From an uncultured Opitutia bacterium (GTDB lineage: Bacteria; Verrucomicrobiota; Verrucomicrobiia; Opitutales; UBA953), in NCBI GenBank assembly GCA_903860195.1, contig CAIOPO010000131.1:1-37036 (forward strand): a stretch of DNA of 37,036 nucleotides, given 5' to 3'. Both the position numbers and the translations under genes were made by a program. Positions 7,824 to 14,769 of the stretch are shown piece after piece. Numbering within the stretch: position 1 is the stretch's first letter; each line of letters opens with the position of its first letter. The notes below the pieces were generated by a model, which saw only the letters and a list, made by a program, of their open reading frames with translations, made no database searches and was not told the DNA's origin.

Positions 7824-8935
7824 CAGCGTCGCTCGTTGTCGATGACGGGCCGCGCGTCGTCACCGCGGAAGCCCACCGGATCGACTCCTTCGCCCACGGG
7901 GGCGGGCTTGGCGTCGTTGGCCTTGCGCGGCCGCGGATAAGGTCCGAGGACGCTGTCCGCGAGGCTGCGCGGCGGCTCGCCGAGCTTCTCGATCTCCGCG
8001 ATGAGCGCTTCCGCCTCCTTGGCGGCCTCCGACTCGGGCGCGATGGTGCGGCACGCGTTGGCCATCAGTCGGGCGGCGTCGGGATTGTTGCGGCTCGTCC
8101 AGTAGAACTTGGCCAGGAGAAGCCGGGAGCGGGCGGCCCGGTCGCGCAGGGACTTGACCTGCTCGGCGGCCACCTTGGCGCGCGGGTCCGACGGGAACTG
8201 CTCGATGATCGTCCGCCAATGCTCCGCCGACTCCAGGCAGGCGGCCTGGTCCCAGGCGGCGCCGAGGGATTCGGAACTGCGCAGGCGCGCCAGCAGCTCC
8301 AGGGCCTCGGGGAGGTGCCGCGAGGCCGGGTAGTCGCTCACGAGGCGGTCGAGCGCGGTGTCGGCGCGCGCCACGTCCTCCATCGTGAGGGCCAGCCGGG
8401 CCGAGCGGATCAGCGCCTCGTCGGCGAGCGGTCCGTTGGGAGCGAGCTTCACGGTCTTCTCCCACTCCGTGAAGGCCGAGGCCTTGTCCCTGAACCAAGG
8501 GAACCATCCTCCGAGCTTGCGCGTCTCTCCGGCCGCATAGGCCGCCCCGATGTCGAACTGCACCTGCACCGCTTCGTCGAAGCGGCTGAAGGAGCCGTGC
8601 TTGGCCGCGACGCGCGCCACCAGTTCCGCGGCGTCGTCGAAGCTGCCGTCCTTCAGGCGGATCCGCGCCAGCTCGACCAGCGCCCGGCCGGCGGATTCGG
8701 AATTGATCTCGGCGTCGGCGATGCGTTCCCACGTCTCGGCCGCGAGCTTGACGTCGCCGGCGTCCTGGGCCGCCGAGGCCTCGTCCATCTTGGCGAGCAC
8801 GACTTTCTCGTCGGCGTCGGGCTGGCCGGTCTTGACGCGCCAGCGTCCGCCGTCGCGCACGTATTCGGAGGCGTCGAGGGCGCCCGTCAGGGCCGCCGTC
8901 AGCAGCAGGATGAGGATTTCAGTTCTTGGGTTCAT
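7823..8935 (-). CDS. Exported TPR protein, BamD (YfiO)-like
   Basis: The 370-residue product starts with a hydrophobic signal sequence (residues 6-20) and is then almost wholly helical with TPR pairs of the kind found in BamD: DAGDVKLAAETWERIADAE, DGSFDDAAELVARVAAKH, LADTALDRLVSDYPASRHLPEALELLARL-like segments and EHWRTIIEQFPSDPRAKVAAEQV. BamD is part of the machinery that folds beta-barrel proteins into the outer membrane. No lipobox cysteine is visible after the signal, unlike classical BamD, and the C-terminal 50 residues are proline-rich and probably disordered. The ATG at 8935 was chosen because it starts the signal peptide; it overlaps the end of fabH by 17 bases. The function call is tentative; periplasmic TPR protein is secure. 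Confidence 0.65.
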   Translation of the reverse strand: MNPRTEILILLLTAALTGALDASEYVRDGGRWRVKTGQPDADEKVVLAKMDEASAAQDAGDVKLAAETWERIADAEINSESAGRALVELARIRLKDGSFDDAAELVARVAAKHGSFSRFDEAVQVQFDIGAAYAAGETRKLGGWFPWFRDKASAFTEWEKTVKLAPNGPLADEALIRSARLALTMEDVARADTALDRLVSDYPASRHLPEALELLARLRSSESLGAAWDQAACLESAEHWRTIIEQFPSDPRAKVAAEQVKSLRDRAARSRLLLAKFYWTSRNNPDAARLMANACRTIAPESEAAKEAEALIAEIEKLGEPPRSLADSVLGPYPRPRKANDAKPAPVGEGVDPVGFRGDDARPVIDNERR

Positions 8936-9935
8936 GCCAGCGGAGAAGGGTGGCTCCCCAGGTGAGTCCGGCGCCGAAGGCGACGAGGAGCACGAGGTCG
9001 CCATGGCGGATGCGGCCGTTGCGCCAGGCCTCCTCGAGGGCGAGGGGAATGGACGCGGCGGAGGTGTTGCCGAAACGGTCGAGGTTGGTGGGGAAGCGGT
9101 CCATGCCCACCTTCAGCTGGTCGGCCACCGCCTCGATGATGCGGATGTTCGCCTGATGGGGGATGAAGCAGGCGACCTGGTCGGAGCTGACGCCGCACTT
9201 GGCGAGCACGCGCTCGCAGGAGTCGGCCATCACGCGGACGGCGAGCTTGAAGACTTCCTTGCCGTTCATCCGGAGGCAGTGGCGACGTTCGCGGACCGAC
9301 TCCTCGGTGGGAGGGAAGGCGGAGCCGCCGTCCGTGCAATGGAGCAGCTCCGCGTTCGATCCGTCGGCTCCGAGCAGGTTGCCCAGGAGTCCCACGCCCT
9401 TCACGTCGGTCTTCTCCAGCACGGCCGCGCCGGCGCCGTCGCCGAAGAGGACGCAGGTCGAGCGGTCCTGCCAGTCGACGACGCTGGAAAGCTTCTCGGC
9501 TCCGACGACGAGGGCCCTGCGGTAATCGCCCGAGCGCATCATGTCGGAGGCCACCTGGGTGGCGTAGATGAAACCGGAACAGGCCGCGGCGACGTCGAAG
9601 CAGGGGATGTCCTTGCGGAGGCCGAGCTTGGCCTGGAGCAGGCAGGCGGTGGCGGGGAAGGGCACGTCCGGGGTCATCGTCGCCACCACGAGGAGATCGA
9701 TGTCCTCGGGCCTGAGCCCGGCCCGCTGCAGGGCCTGTCCGGCGGCCTTCGCCCCCATGTCGGAGGGGTTCTCCCCGGGGCCCGCGATCCGCCGCTCCGT
9801 GATGCCCGAGCGGGTGCGGATCCACTCGTCGGAAGTGTCGACCTGCGTGGACAGTTCGGCGTTGGTGAGGCGTCGCTCCGGCGCATGGACCCCGATGGCC
9901 CGCATGTAGACGGAAGGAGCGCTGCTCATCTGCAC
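8919..9935 (-). CDS. fabH: Beta-ketoacyl-ACP synthase III
   Basis: FabH condenses acetyl-CoA (or another short acyl-CoA) with malonyl-ACP to start fatty acid synthesis. The 338-residue thiolase-fold protein has the full Cys-His-Asn triad: C119 in AAACSGF, H260 in PHQAN and N290 in FGNTSAAS. The TSDEWIRTRSGITERRI segment near 34-50 and the GDGAGAAVLE segment near 165-174 are also typical. Three in-frame ATGs lie near the start (9935, 9929, 9905); the third begins closest to the conserved strand, so a few N-terminal residues are uncertain. It follows plsX by 40 bases in the widespread rpmF-plsX-fabH order. Confidence 0.96.
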   Translation of the reverse strand: MQMSSAPSVYMRAIGVHAPERRLTNAELSTQVDTSDEWIRTRSGITERRIAGPGENPSDMGAKAAGQALQRAGLRPEDIDLLVVATMTPDVPFPATACLLQAKLGLRKDIPCFDVAAACSGFIYATQVASDMMRSGDYRRALVVGAEKLSSVVDWQDRSTCVLFGDGAGAAVLEKTDVKGVGLLGNLLGADGSNAELLHCTDGGSAFPPTEESVRERRHCLRMNGKEVFKLAVRVMADSCERVLAKCGVSSDQVACFIPHQANIRIIEAVADQLKVGMDRFPTNLDRFGNTSAASIPLALEEAWRNGRIRHGDLVLLVAFGAGLTWGATLLRWHEPKN

Positions 9936-9975
9936 CGAAATAAGCCCCGCCGAGCCCGGAAGGGAACCAAAATCC

Positions 9976-11046
9976 TCACCCTTCGGCGGGGGTCGAGGAA
10001 ATCACCGCGTTGGCGTCCGAAAGCGCCGCCCGCATGCGTCTGCCGGCGCCATGGCCGAGCGCCTCGGAACCCAGGCGGATCGCGCTGGCGATGCCCTGCC
10101 GGTTGCTCGAGCCGTGGGCCTTCATGACCAGGCCGTTGAGTCCGAGCAGCGGGGCTCCGCCGTAACGTTCCGGCTTCAGCTTGCCCTTGAGCTCACGCAG
10201 CAGGGGGAACATCGCCACGCCGCCGGCGAGGTAGACCGGATTGCTCTTCACTTTGCTGCCGACCAGGTCGCGGAGCATGTAGACGAGGCCCTCGATGGTC
10301 TTCAGGATCACGTTGCCCGTGAAGCCGTCGGTCACGACCACGTCGCACGCGTCGCCGAAGACGTCGAAGCCCTCCACCGGGCCGACGTAGTTGATGCGAT
10401 CTCCCATCGCCTTGAGCAGGGCGTGGGCGCGGTTGATGCGCGGACCTCCCTTGCCCTCCTCGGTGCCGACGGTCAGCAGCCCCACTCTGGGACGGGCGAT
10501 GCCCAGGGAGCTCTGCGCGTAAATGGTGCCGAGGACGGCGTTGTGCACGAGATGCTCCGGCGTGGCCTCGGGATTGGCGCCGACGTCCAGCATGATGAAG
10601 TGTCCTTCCCGTCGCGGCATGATGGCGGCGAGGGCCGGCCTTTCGGCGCCTTCCATCGGGCGCACCTTGATGGTGCCGGCCGCGACGAGGGCCTTGGTGT
10701 TCCCGGTCGAGACGACGGCGTCGACTTCGCCCTCCTTGAGCATCTCCAGGGCGATCACCATGGACGAGTCGCGCTTGGACTTGAGCACGGTCATCGGCGC
10801 GTCGTCGGGCGAGACGATGCCGGGGGCGTGACGGAACGCCACGCGGGGGCCGCGCAGGGCGCGGTGCTCCTGGGCGAGCAGGCGAAGGTTGTCCTCGTGC
10901 CCGACGAGCACGATGGTGTCGGCCGGACCGATGCTGCCTTCCTTGATCGCCAAGGCGGCTCCGGCCACGGCTTCGGACGGCCCGAGATCGCCGCCCATGC
11001 AGTCCAAGGCGATGCGATGTCCGGGTTTCGGCGACTGGTCGGTCAT
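9976..11046 (-). CDS. plsX: Phosphate acyltransferase PlsX
   Basis: PlsX converts acyl-ACP to acyl-phosphate, the donor for the first acylation of glycerol 3-phosphate in phospholipid synthesis; it works at the cytoplasmic face of the membrane. The 356-residue product carries the family signatures IALDCMGGDLGP near 12-23, DAVVSTGNTKALVAAG near 108-123, LDVGANPEATPEHLVHNA, and VVTDGFTGNVILKTIEG near 237-253. Length fits the family (about 330-350) with a short C-terminal tail. The ATG at 11046 lies 28 bases after the rpmF stop, so it is cotranscribed from the rpmF promoter. Confidence 0.96.
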   Translation of the reverse strand: MTDQSPKPGHRIALDCMGGDLGPSEAVAGAALAIKEGSIGPADTIVLVGHEDNLRLLAQEHRALRGPRVAFRHAPGIVSPDDAPMTVLKSKRDSSMVIALEMLKEGEVDAVVSTGNTKALVAAGTIKVRPMEGAERPALAAIMPRREGHFIMLDVGANPEATPEHLVHNAVLGTIYAQSSLGIARPRVGLLTVGTEEGKGGPRINRAHALLKAMGDRINYVGPVEGFDVFGDACDVVVTDGFTGNVILKTIEGLVYMLRDLVGSKVKSNPVYLAGGVAMFPLLRELKGKLKPERYGGAPLLGLNGLVMKAHGSSNRQGIASAIRLGSEALGHGAGRRMRAALSDANAVISSTPAEG

Positions 11047-11074
11047 GGGCGCGGGCTCAGCCCGACTGCCGCCT

Positions 11075-11254
11075 TCAGGCGGCCTTCTCGATCACCTGGC
11101 GCCCACGGTACTTGCCGGTGATCGGGTCGACGCGGTGGGAGCGGCGGAGGGCGCCGGATTCGGCGTCACGCACGAGCTTGGGGGCGCGGAACTGGTTGGC
11201 GCCACGACGGAGGCGGCTGCGGCGCTTGGACTGCTTGCGTTTCGGGTTGGCCAT
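11075..11254 (-). CDS. rpmF: 50S ribosomal protein L32
   Basis: A 59-residue very basic protein starting MANPKRKQSKRRSRLRRGAN and ending in a YRGRQVIEKAA segment, as in L32. L32 binds 23S rRNA near the peptide exit side of the large subunit. It has no cysteines, so it is the zinc-free form. It is first in the rpmF-plsX-fabH-BamD-like-LptE-like-rpe run. The start codon has no Shine-Dalgarno site; the leader is C/A-rich (TCAACCCAGCGCAGAACC before ATG). A good promoter lies about 25-50 bases upstream. Confidence 0.95.
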   Translation of the reverse strand: MANPKRKQSKRRSRLRRGANQFRAPKLVRDAESGALRRSHRVDPITGKYRGRQVIEKAA

Positions 11255-11278
11255 GGTTCTGCGCTGGGTTGAGGGTCG

Positions 11279-11306
11279 GTTCTACCCCTCCCGCCCCCTC
11301 GGTCAA
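11279..11306 (-). promoter_or_regulatory. Candidate promoter of the rpmF-plsX-fabH operon
   Basis: Read on the minus strand, TTGACC (11306-11301) and TAGAAC (11284-11279) are separated by 16 bases. This matches the consensus at five and four positions. It places the likely transcript start about 17 bases upstream of the rpmF ATG at 11254. Confidence 0.5.
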
Positions 11307-11361
11307 GCCCCCTTTCCTTGGCCTTGCGCCCGTTCTCAGGCCTGTTTCGCTCCACGGTCCC

Positions 11362-11919
11362 ATGGCAGGCCGCCCAGCCCTTTTTCTCGACCGGGACGGC
11401 AACCTGATCAGGGACCACCACCACACTTGCCTGGTCGAGCAGATCGAGGTCATTCCGGGCGTCCGGCCGGCGCTCACCGCCGCCCTGGACGCCGGCTATG
11501 AGCTGTTCATCCTCACGAACCAGAGCGGAATCGGCCGGGGCATCTTCACTTGGGACCAGTATCACGCCTGTCACGCGCGCATGCTGGAGCTGCTCGACCT
11601 TCCTGCTCCCGGCTTCCGCGCGGTGATGGCCGCGCCCGAGAGGCCCGATCAGCCGTCAGCCTATCGCAAGCCGAGCCCGCGTTTCATCCTGGAGATGGGC
11701 GCGGCGCACGGGCTCGACCTTTCACGCAGCTGGATGGTCGGTGACCGGCGCACGGACTGGGAGGCGGGGCTCAACGCCGGGGTCCGGTCCTGCGCCGTGC
11801 GGAGCGGCAAGGAGTTCGGACCGGAGGATGAGGCGTTCGCACGCGGGGCCGGGGTGGCGATCCACGACGACTTCCCGTCCTTCGTGCGGAACGAGCTGGG
11901 TCTGCGGACCCTCGGTTGA
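11362..11919 (+). CDS. HAD-superfamily phosphatase, GmhB / HisB-N-like
   Basis: The 185-residue product has all four HAD motifs: D10 and D12 in LFLDRDGNLI, the LTNQSG motif II near 51-56, K103 in YRKPSP, and D128 with D132 in MVGDRRTDWEAG. This arrangement belongs to the group that includes GmhB (heptose 1,7-bisphosphate 7-phosphatase for LPS core) and the HisB phosphatase domain. The segment that in GmhB forms a zinc-binding loop is present as APERPDQPSAYRKP but lacks the cysteines. The substrate therefore cannot be fixed; heptose bisphosphate or histidinol phosphate are the obvious options. The ATG at 11362 begins just before motif I. It is divergent from rpmF and ends at a hairpin. Confidence 0.8.
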   Translation: MAGRPALFLDRDGNLIRDHHHTCLVEQIEVIPGVRPALTAALDAGYELFILTNQSGIGRGIFTWDQYHACHARMLELLDLPAPGFRAVMAAPERPDQPSAYRKPSPRFILEMGAAHGLDLSRSWMVGDRRTDWEAGLNAGVRSCAVRSGKEFGPEDEAFARGAGVAIHDDFPSFVRNELGLRTLG

Positions 11920-11925
11920 TTCCGC

Positions 11926-11957
11926 AAAACAGCGGAGGCGGACAATGTCCGCCTCCG
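11926..11957 (-). terminator. Intrinsic terminator between convergent HAD and repeat-protein genes
   Basis: A near-perfect inverted repeat, CGGAGGCGGACA paired with TGTCCGCCTCCG (11933-11957, one central base, in practice an 8-10 bp stem with a small loop), is followed on the minus strand by a TTTT run (11929-11926). It ends transcription of the small gene at 11979-12233. The hairpin may also serve the plus-strand HAD gene, although no T-run follows on that side. Confidence 0.75.
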
Positions 11958-11978
11958 GTGGTCAGCTGTGAGAGGGCT

Positions 11979-12233
11979 TCAGGCCTTGGGCTTCTCGGAA
12001 GGGCAGCACTTCTTGCAGTCCTTCTTCTCCTCGTCGGCGGCGACGGCCTTGGGCTTCTCCTTCTCGCAAGGGCACTCCTTCTTCTTCTCGTCGTCAGCGA
12101 CGACGACGGCCTTGGGCTTCTCCTTCTCGCAGGGGCACTCCTTCTTCTTTTCTTCGTCGGCGAAGAGGACGCCGGCGGAGAGGGCGAGGACGCACGCCAC
12201 GGTGGAGAGGAGCTTGAGGAACTTGTTGTTCAT
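11979..12233 (-). CDS. Small exported Lys/Glu/Cys-rich repeat protein, function unknown
   Basis: The 84-residue product has a signal peptide (residues 1-25, ending VLFA) followed by three tandem units of about 20 residues. Units 1 and 2 (26-46 and 47-66) are nearly identical, with the core KKKECPCEKEKPKAV; unit 3 (67-84) is diverged, with DCKKCCPSEKPKA. Mature cysteines are C33, C35, C54, C56, C73, C76 and C77. Closely spaced Cys pairs in a highly charged carrier suggest metal binding, thiol chemistry or a disulfide-linked envelope protein, but no family is recognised. The gene stands alone with a consensus-like promoter and a terminator, which suggests strong independent expression. The start has no Shine-Dalgarno site. 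Confidence 0.85.
   Translation of the reverse strand: MNNKFLKLLSTVACVLALSAGVLFADEEKKKECPCEKEKPKAVVVADDEKKKECPCEKEKPKAVAADEEKKDCKKCCPSEKPKA
11982..12158 (-). repeat. Three in-frame tandem repeats inside the small exported protein gene
   Basis: Units span 12158-12096, 12095-12036 and 12035-11982 (63, 60 and 54 bases). The first two are almost identical at DNA level over the part coding for the CPC core, which points to recent duplication or gene conversion. The third has diverged and carries one extra cysteine. Confidence 0.85.
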
Positions 12234-12253
12234 GGTCGTTGGATTGGACCGTG

Positions 12254-12282
12254 AATCTTGGGAGGATGTTCCCGGCTGTCAA
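12254..12282 (-). promoter_or_regulatory. Promoter of the small repeat-protein gene
   Basis: On the minus strand a perfect TTGACA (12282-12277) is followed after exactly 17 bases by AAGATT (12259-12254). The predicted leader is only 10-15 bases and C/A-rich. It lies in the 66-base gap after the substrate-binding protein gene, so the small gene is a separate unit. Confidence 0.6.
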
Positions 12283-12299
12283 TCAGGCCGCCCCGAAGT

Positions 12300-13091
12300 T
12301 CAGCGAGGGATTGCCCCCAGTTTCTGCCGCAATGCCAGCAATCCTGAGCCAGGCAGCCAATCCGATCCGCTGGGCCCCGCATAGACCGAGCCTGACTGGA
12401 CGGCCCTTACCCGTTCAAGGGCAGGCATTTGCCGAAGCAGCGCCAATTTTTGCGATGACGGGGCGAGGGGGCCGTCCTGTTCGCTCTCCTCAATCCACAC
12501 GATGGCCGCGATGTCTTCCCGCGTCATTTCCTCCCAGTCGAGCCGGCTCCATGAACCCTTGGTGGGAACGAGGGTGTATCCCCAATCTCTGAGAGGTCCT
12601 GCGAGATAGGACTGCGGTCCGGCGGTCACGCCGCCCCAGATGATCGCAATGTTTCTCCGCGGCCCCGTGTCCGAGTGAGCCAAGCCGAGACGTGAGGCCA
12701 GGGCCTCGGCCTTCTCGGCGCATCCCACGGCGGCGCCGATCAGCCTTATGTCCGTGGCGACCGAATCGGGCGACTCCGGTGAAAGGATGACCGTGCGAAA
12801 ACCCTCCTTGCGGCAGCGTTCAGGCCAGAGCGGGTTGGCGCTGCGCGGGACGATGACGATCTCGGGCCGCGCCGCCTTGAGTCTCTCCATGTCCGGCGCG
12901 AAGGCGTCGCAGGAGCGCGCGGCCGCATGGGTCGCCGGCAGCGGGCACCAACGGGTGGCGGCCGCGATGTCGTCCGCGACGCCGAGGTCAATGAGGGTGC
13001 GCGTGGCGCCGGGACTGAATGAGGCCACTCTGGGGCCGGCGTCGACCGCGGCGGCCAGAAGGATGAGCGCTGCCCCCGCCGCTGCTCTCAT
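12300..13091 (-). CDS. Periplasmic substrate-binding protein, BtuF/TroA-like (helical backbone receptor)
   Basis: The 263-residue protein has a short Ala-rich signal peptide (residues 1-18) and the organisation of class III ABC receptors: an N-terminal domain beginning RVASFSPGATRTLIDLGVADDIAAAT, a PEIVIVPRSAN strand near 75-86 and a C-terminal domain ending with the DIAAIVWIEE strand and a helix. BtuF-type proteins capture cobalamin, ferric siderophores or haem for an ABC importer. No permease or ATPase gene is adjacent, so it is an orphan in this window. Its ATG overlaps the pdxA stop by four bases (ATGA), making it the last of four chained genes. The ligand cannot be read from sequence. 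Confidence 0.75.
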   Translation of the reverse strand: MRAAAGAALILLAAAVDAGPRVASFSPGATRTLIDLGVADDIAAATRWCPLPATHAAARSCDAFAPDMERLKAARPEIVIVPRSANPLWPERCRKEGFRTVILSPESPDSVATDIRLIGAAVGCAEKAEALASRLGLAHSDTGPRRNIAIIWGGVTAGPQSYLAGPLRDWGYTLVPTKGSWSRLDWEEMTREDIAAIVWIEESEQDGPLAPSSQKLALLRQMPALERVRAVQSGSVYAGPSGSDWLPGSGLLALRQKLGAIPR

Positions 13092-13993
13092 GAAGTCAGG
13101 CGCAGCGCCAGTCGGACCGCCGAGTCGAAGCTGCCGATGTCGGCGCGGCCCGTGCCGACCAAGGCGTAGGCGGTTCCATGGTCAGGACTGGTCCGCACAT
13201 ACGGCAGGCCCAGCGAAAGGTTCGCCGAGGAGGCGAAGTCGACCGACTTGAGCGGTCCCAGACCCTGGTCATGGTAGGCGGCCACCACGGCGTCGTAATC
13301 TCCCATCAGGTGCCGATGGAAGACGGTGTCGCCCGGCAGCGGCCCTTCCGCGTCGATTCCTTCGGCCCGCAAGGACTCCACCGCGGGCCGTATCACGGCC
13401 ATGTCCTCTTCGCCCATCAGACCCTTTTCGCCCGCATGCGGGTTGAGGCCGCAGACGGCGATCTTGGGGTTCGTCACACCGAGGCGGATTTTCAGGCGAT
13501 GGAGCGCGAGGGCGGTGCGCCGGACCGACTCCTTGGTCAGGGCCGAGGGCACGGCCGAGAGCGGGATGTGCCAGGTGGCCAATCCGACGGTCATCCGTCC
13601 GCCGGCGAAGGCCATGACGGGCGTGCCGCCCCATTTCGCGGCGAAGAATTCCGTCTGTCCGGGATGCTTGAAGCCGATGCCGGCCAGTCCTTCCTTGCTT
13701 ACCGGCCCGGTGACGACCGCGCGGTAGCGTCCTTCTTTCACGCCTTCCGCCGCCTCTTCCATCGCGGCCAGGGCGATGCGCTGTCCTTCCGGTTCGGGAC
13801 GGCCCGGGTTCGGACGGTGGTTGCGGTCGCCGACGGCGAGGGACGGAGACCGCAGCGTCGAGGTCCATGCGGCGCAGCCGATCGCGACGGTTTCGGAAGC
13901 CAGCGCCGGGTTCGAAGCCAGCCAGGCCGCCGTGATTTCAGGGCCGATGCCCGCGGGGTCTCCGGCGGTGATGGCGATCGGGGGGTGTCTCAT
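13088..13993 (-). CDS. pdxA: 4-hydroxythreonine-4-phosphate dehydrogenase
   Basis: PdxA oxidises 4-phosphohydroxy-L-threonine in the DXP-dependent route to pyridoxal phosphate. The 301-residue product has the N-terminal AITAGDPAGIGPEI motif (8-20). The three divalent-metal histidines expected from the family are H142 (ATWHIPL), H186 (CGLNPHAGE) and H241 (AYHDQG), and the SPDHGTAY segment lies at 269-276. It is slightly shorter than E. coli PdxA (329), the difference lying mainly in the region after the first strand. It overlaps lpxA upstream and the substrate-binding protein gene downstream by four bases each, so its translation is coupled to both. Confidence 0.95.
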   Translation of the reverse strand: MRHPPIAITAGDPAGIGPEITAAWLASNPALASETVAIGCAAWTSTLRSPSLAVGDRNHRPNPGRPEPEGQRIALAAMEEAAEGVKEGRYRAVVTGPVSKEGLAGIGFKHPGQTEFFAAKWGGTPVMAFAGGRMTVGLATWHIPLSAVPSALTKESVRRTALALHRLKIRLGVTNPKIAVCGLNPHAGEKGLMGEEDMAVIRPAVESLRAEGIDAEGPLPGDTVFHRHLMGDYDAVVAAYHDQGLGPLKSVDFASSANLSLGLPYVRTSPDHGTAYALVGTGRADIGSFDSAVRLALRLTS

Positions 13994-14769
13994 CGGGGCG
14001 AGGTGAACCGGCCGCGGCGACCGCCGCGGAAGAATCCAAGGAAGTCCAGCGCTTCCGGCGACCGGAACTCGCCGGAGTCCAGCGCGCGCGCCGCCAGCTC
14101 GGAGCAGTCGGTGCCCGGCCCGTAGACCGCGTGATAGGCCCGTTTCAGCTCGGCCGTCGCTTCCGGCGTCACGCCGCGGCGACGCAGGCCGACGAGGTTG
14201 AGGCCCGCGACCTCATTGCGCCCATGGGCGATGACCTGGGGAGGGACGTCCTCCGTGATGACCGCGTTGCCCGACACCATCGCCCCTCCGCCGATCCGGC
14301 AGAACTGGTGCACCGCGGCGCCGCCGCTCACGAAGGCCGCGTCGCCCACCTGCACGTGCCCGCCGAGCATGCAGCCGTTCGCCAGCACCGCCTTGTCTCC
14401 CACGCGGCAGTCGTGCGCGACGTGGCTGCCCGCCATCAGCAGGCAGCCCGCGCCCACCGAAGTGGCGGCGCCCGCCTTCGTGGCGCGATGCACCGTGACG
14501 TGTTCCCGGATGACCGTGCCCGCGCCCACCTCGACGAAGGATTCCGTCGCGAGGTCGAAGGAGAGGTCCTGCGGGTCGCCTCCGATCACCGCGAAGTGGT
14601 CGACCCGCGCGCCTTCGCCGAGCCGGACTCCCTTGCGGATGACCGCGTGGCCCGATACCACGCACCGCGGCCCGACCACCGCCCCTTCCTCGACCAGCGC
14701 CCACGGGCCGATGACGGCCGAGGCCGCCACCTCGGCGAGGGGGGAGACGGAGGCGAGCGGGTCGATCAT
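13990..14769 (-). CDS. lpxA: UDP-N-acetylglucosamine O-acyltransferase
   Basis: LpxA moves a 3-hydroxyacyl group from ACP to UDP-GlcNAc, the first step of lipid A synthesis, in the cytoplasm. The 259-residue protein is a left-handed beta-helix of hexapeptide repeats (about 1-185) followed by a helical C-terminal domain with LRRRGVTPEATAELKRAYHAVYG. The catalytic histidine is H119 in GSHVAHDC, and HQFCRIG lies at 154-160. The position equivalent to the E. coli chain-length ruler G173 appears to be G167, which would allow a long acyl chain; that is an alignment by eye. It overlaps the upstream gene and pdxA by four bases each. Normal companions lpxD and fabZ are not in the window. Confidence 0.95.
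   Translation of the reverse strand: MIDPLASVSPLAEVAASAVIGPWALVEEGAVVGPRCVVSGHAVIRKGVRLGEGARVDHFAVIGGDPQDLSFDLATESFVEVGAGTVIREHVTVHRATKAGAATSVGAGCLLMAGSHVAHDCRVGDKAVLANGCMLGGHVQVGDAAFVSGGAAVHQFCRIGGGAMVSGNAVITEDVPPQVIAHGRNEVAGLNLVGLRRRGVTPEATAELKRAYHAVYGPGTDCSELAARALDSGEFRSPEALDFLGFFRGGRRGRFTSPR

Noticed and set aside
7339-7863. An N-terminal extension of rpe by about 175 residues
   Set aside because: The extension would overlap the LptE-like gene in another frame; the rpe fold is complete from 7338.
11916-12254. A Leu-rich plus-strand open frame opposite the small repeat protein
   Set aside because: It is the complement of Lys/Glu-rich codons, includes the terminator hairpin, and has no start support; the minus-strand gene has signal peptide, promoter and terminator.
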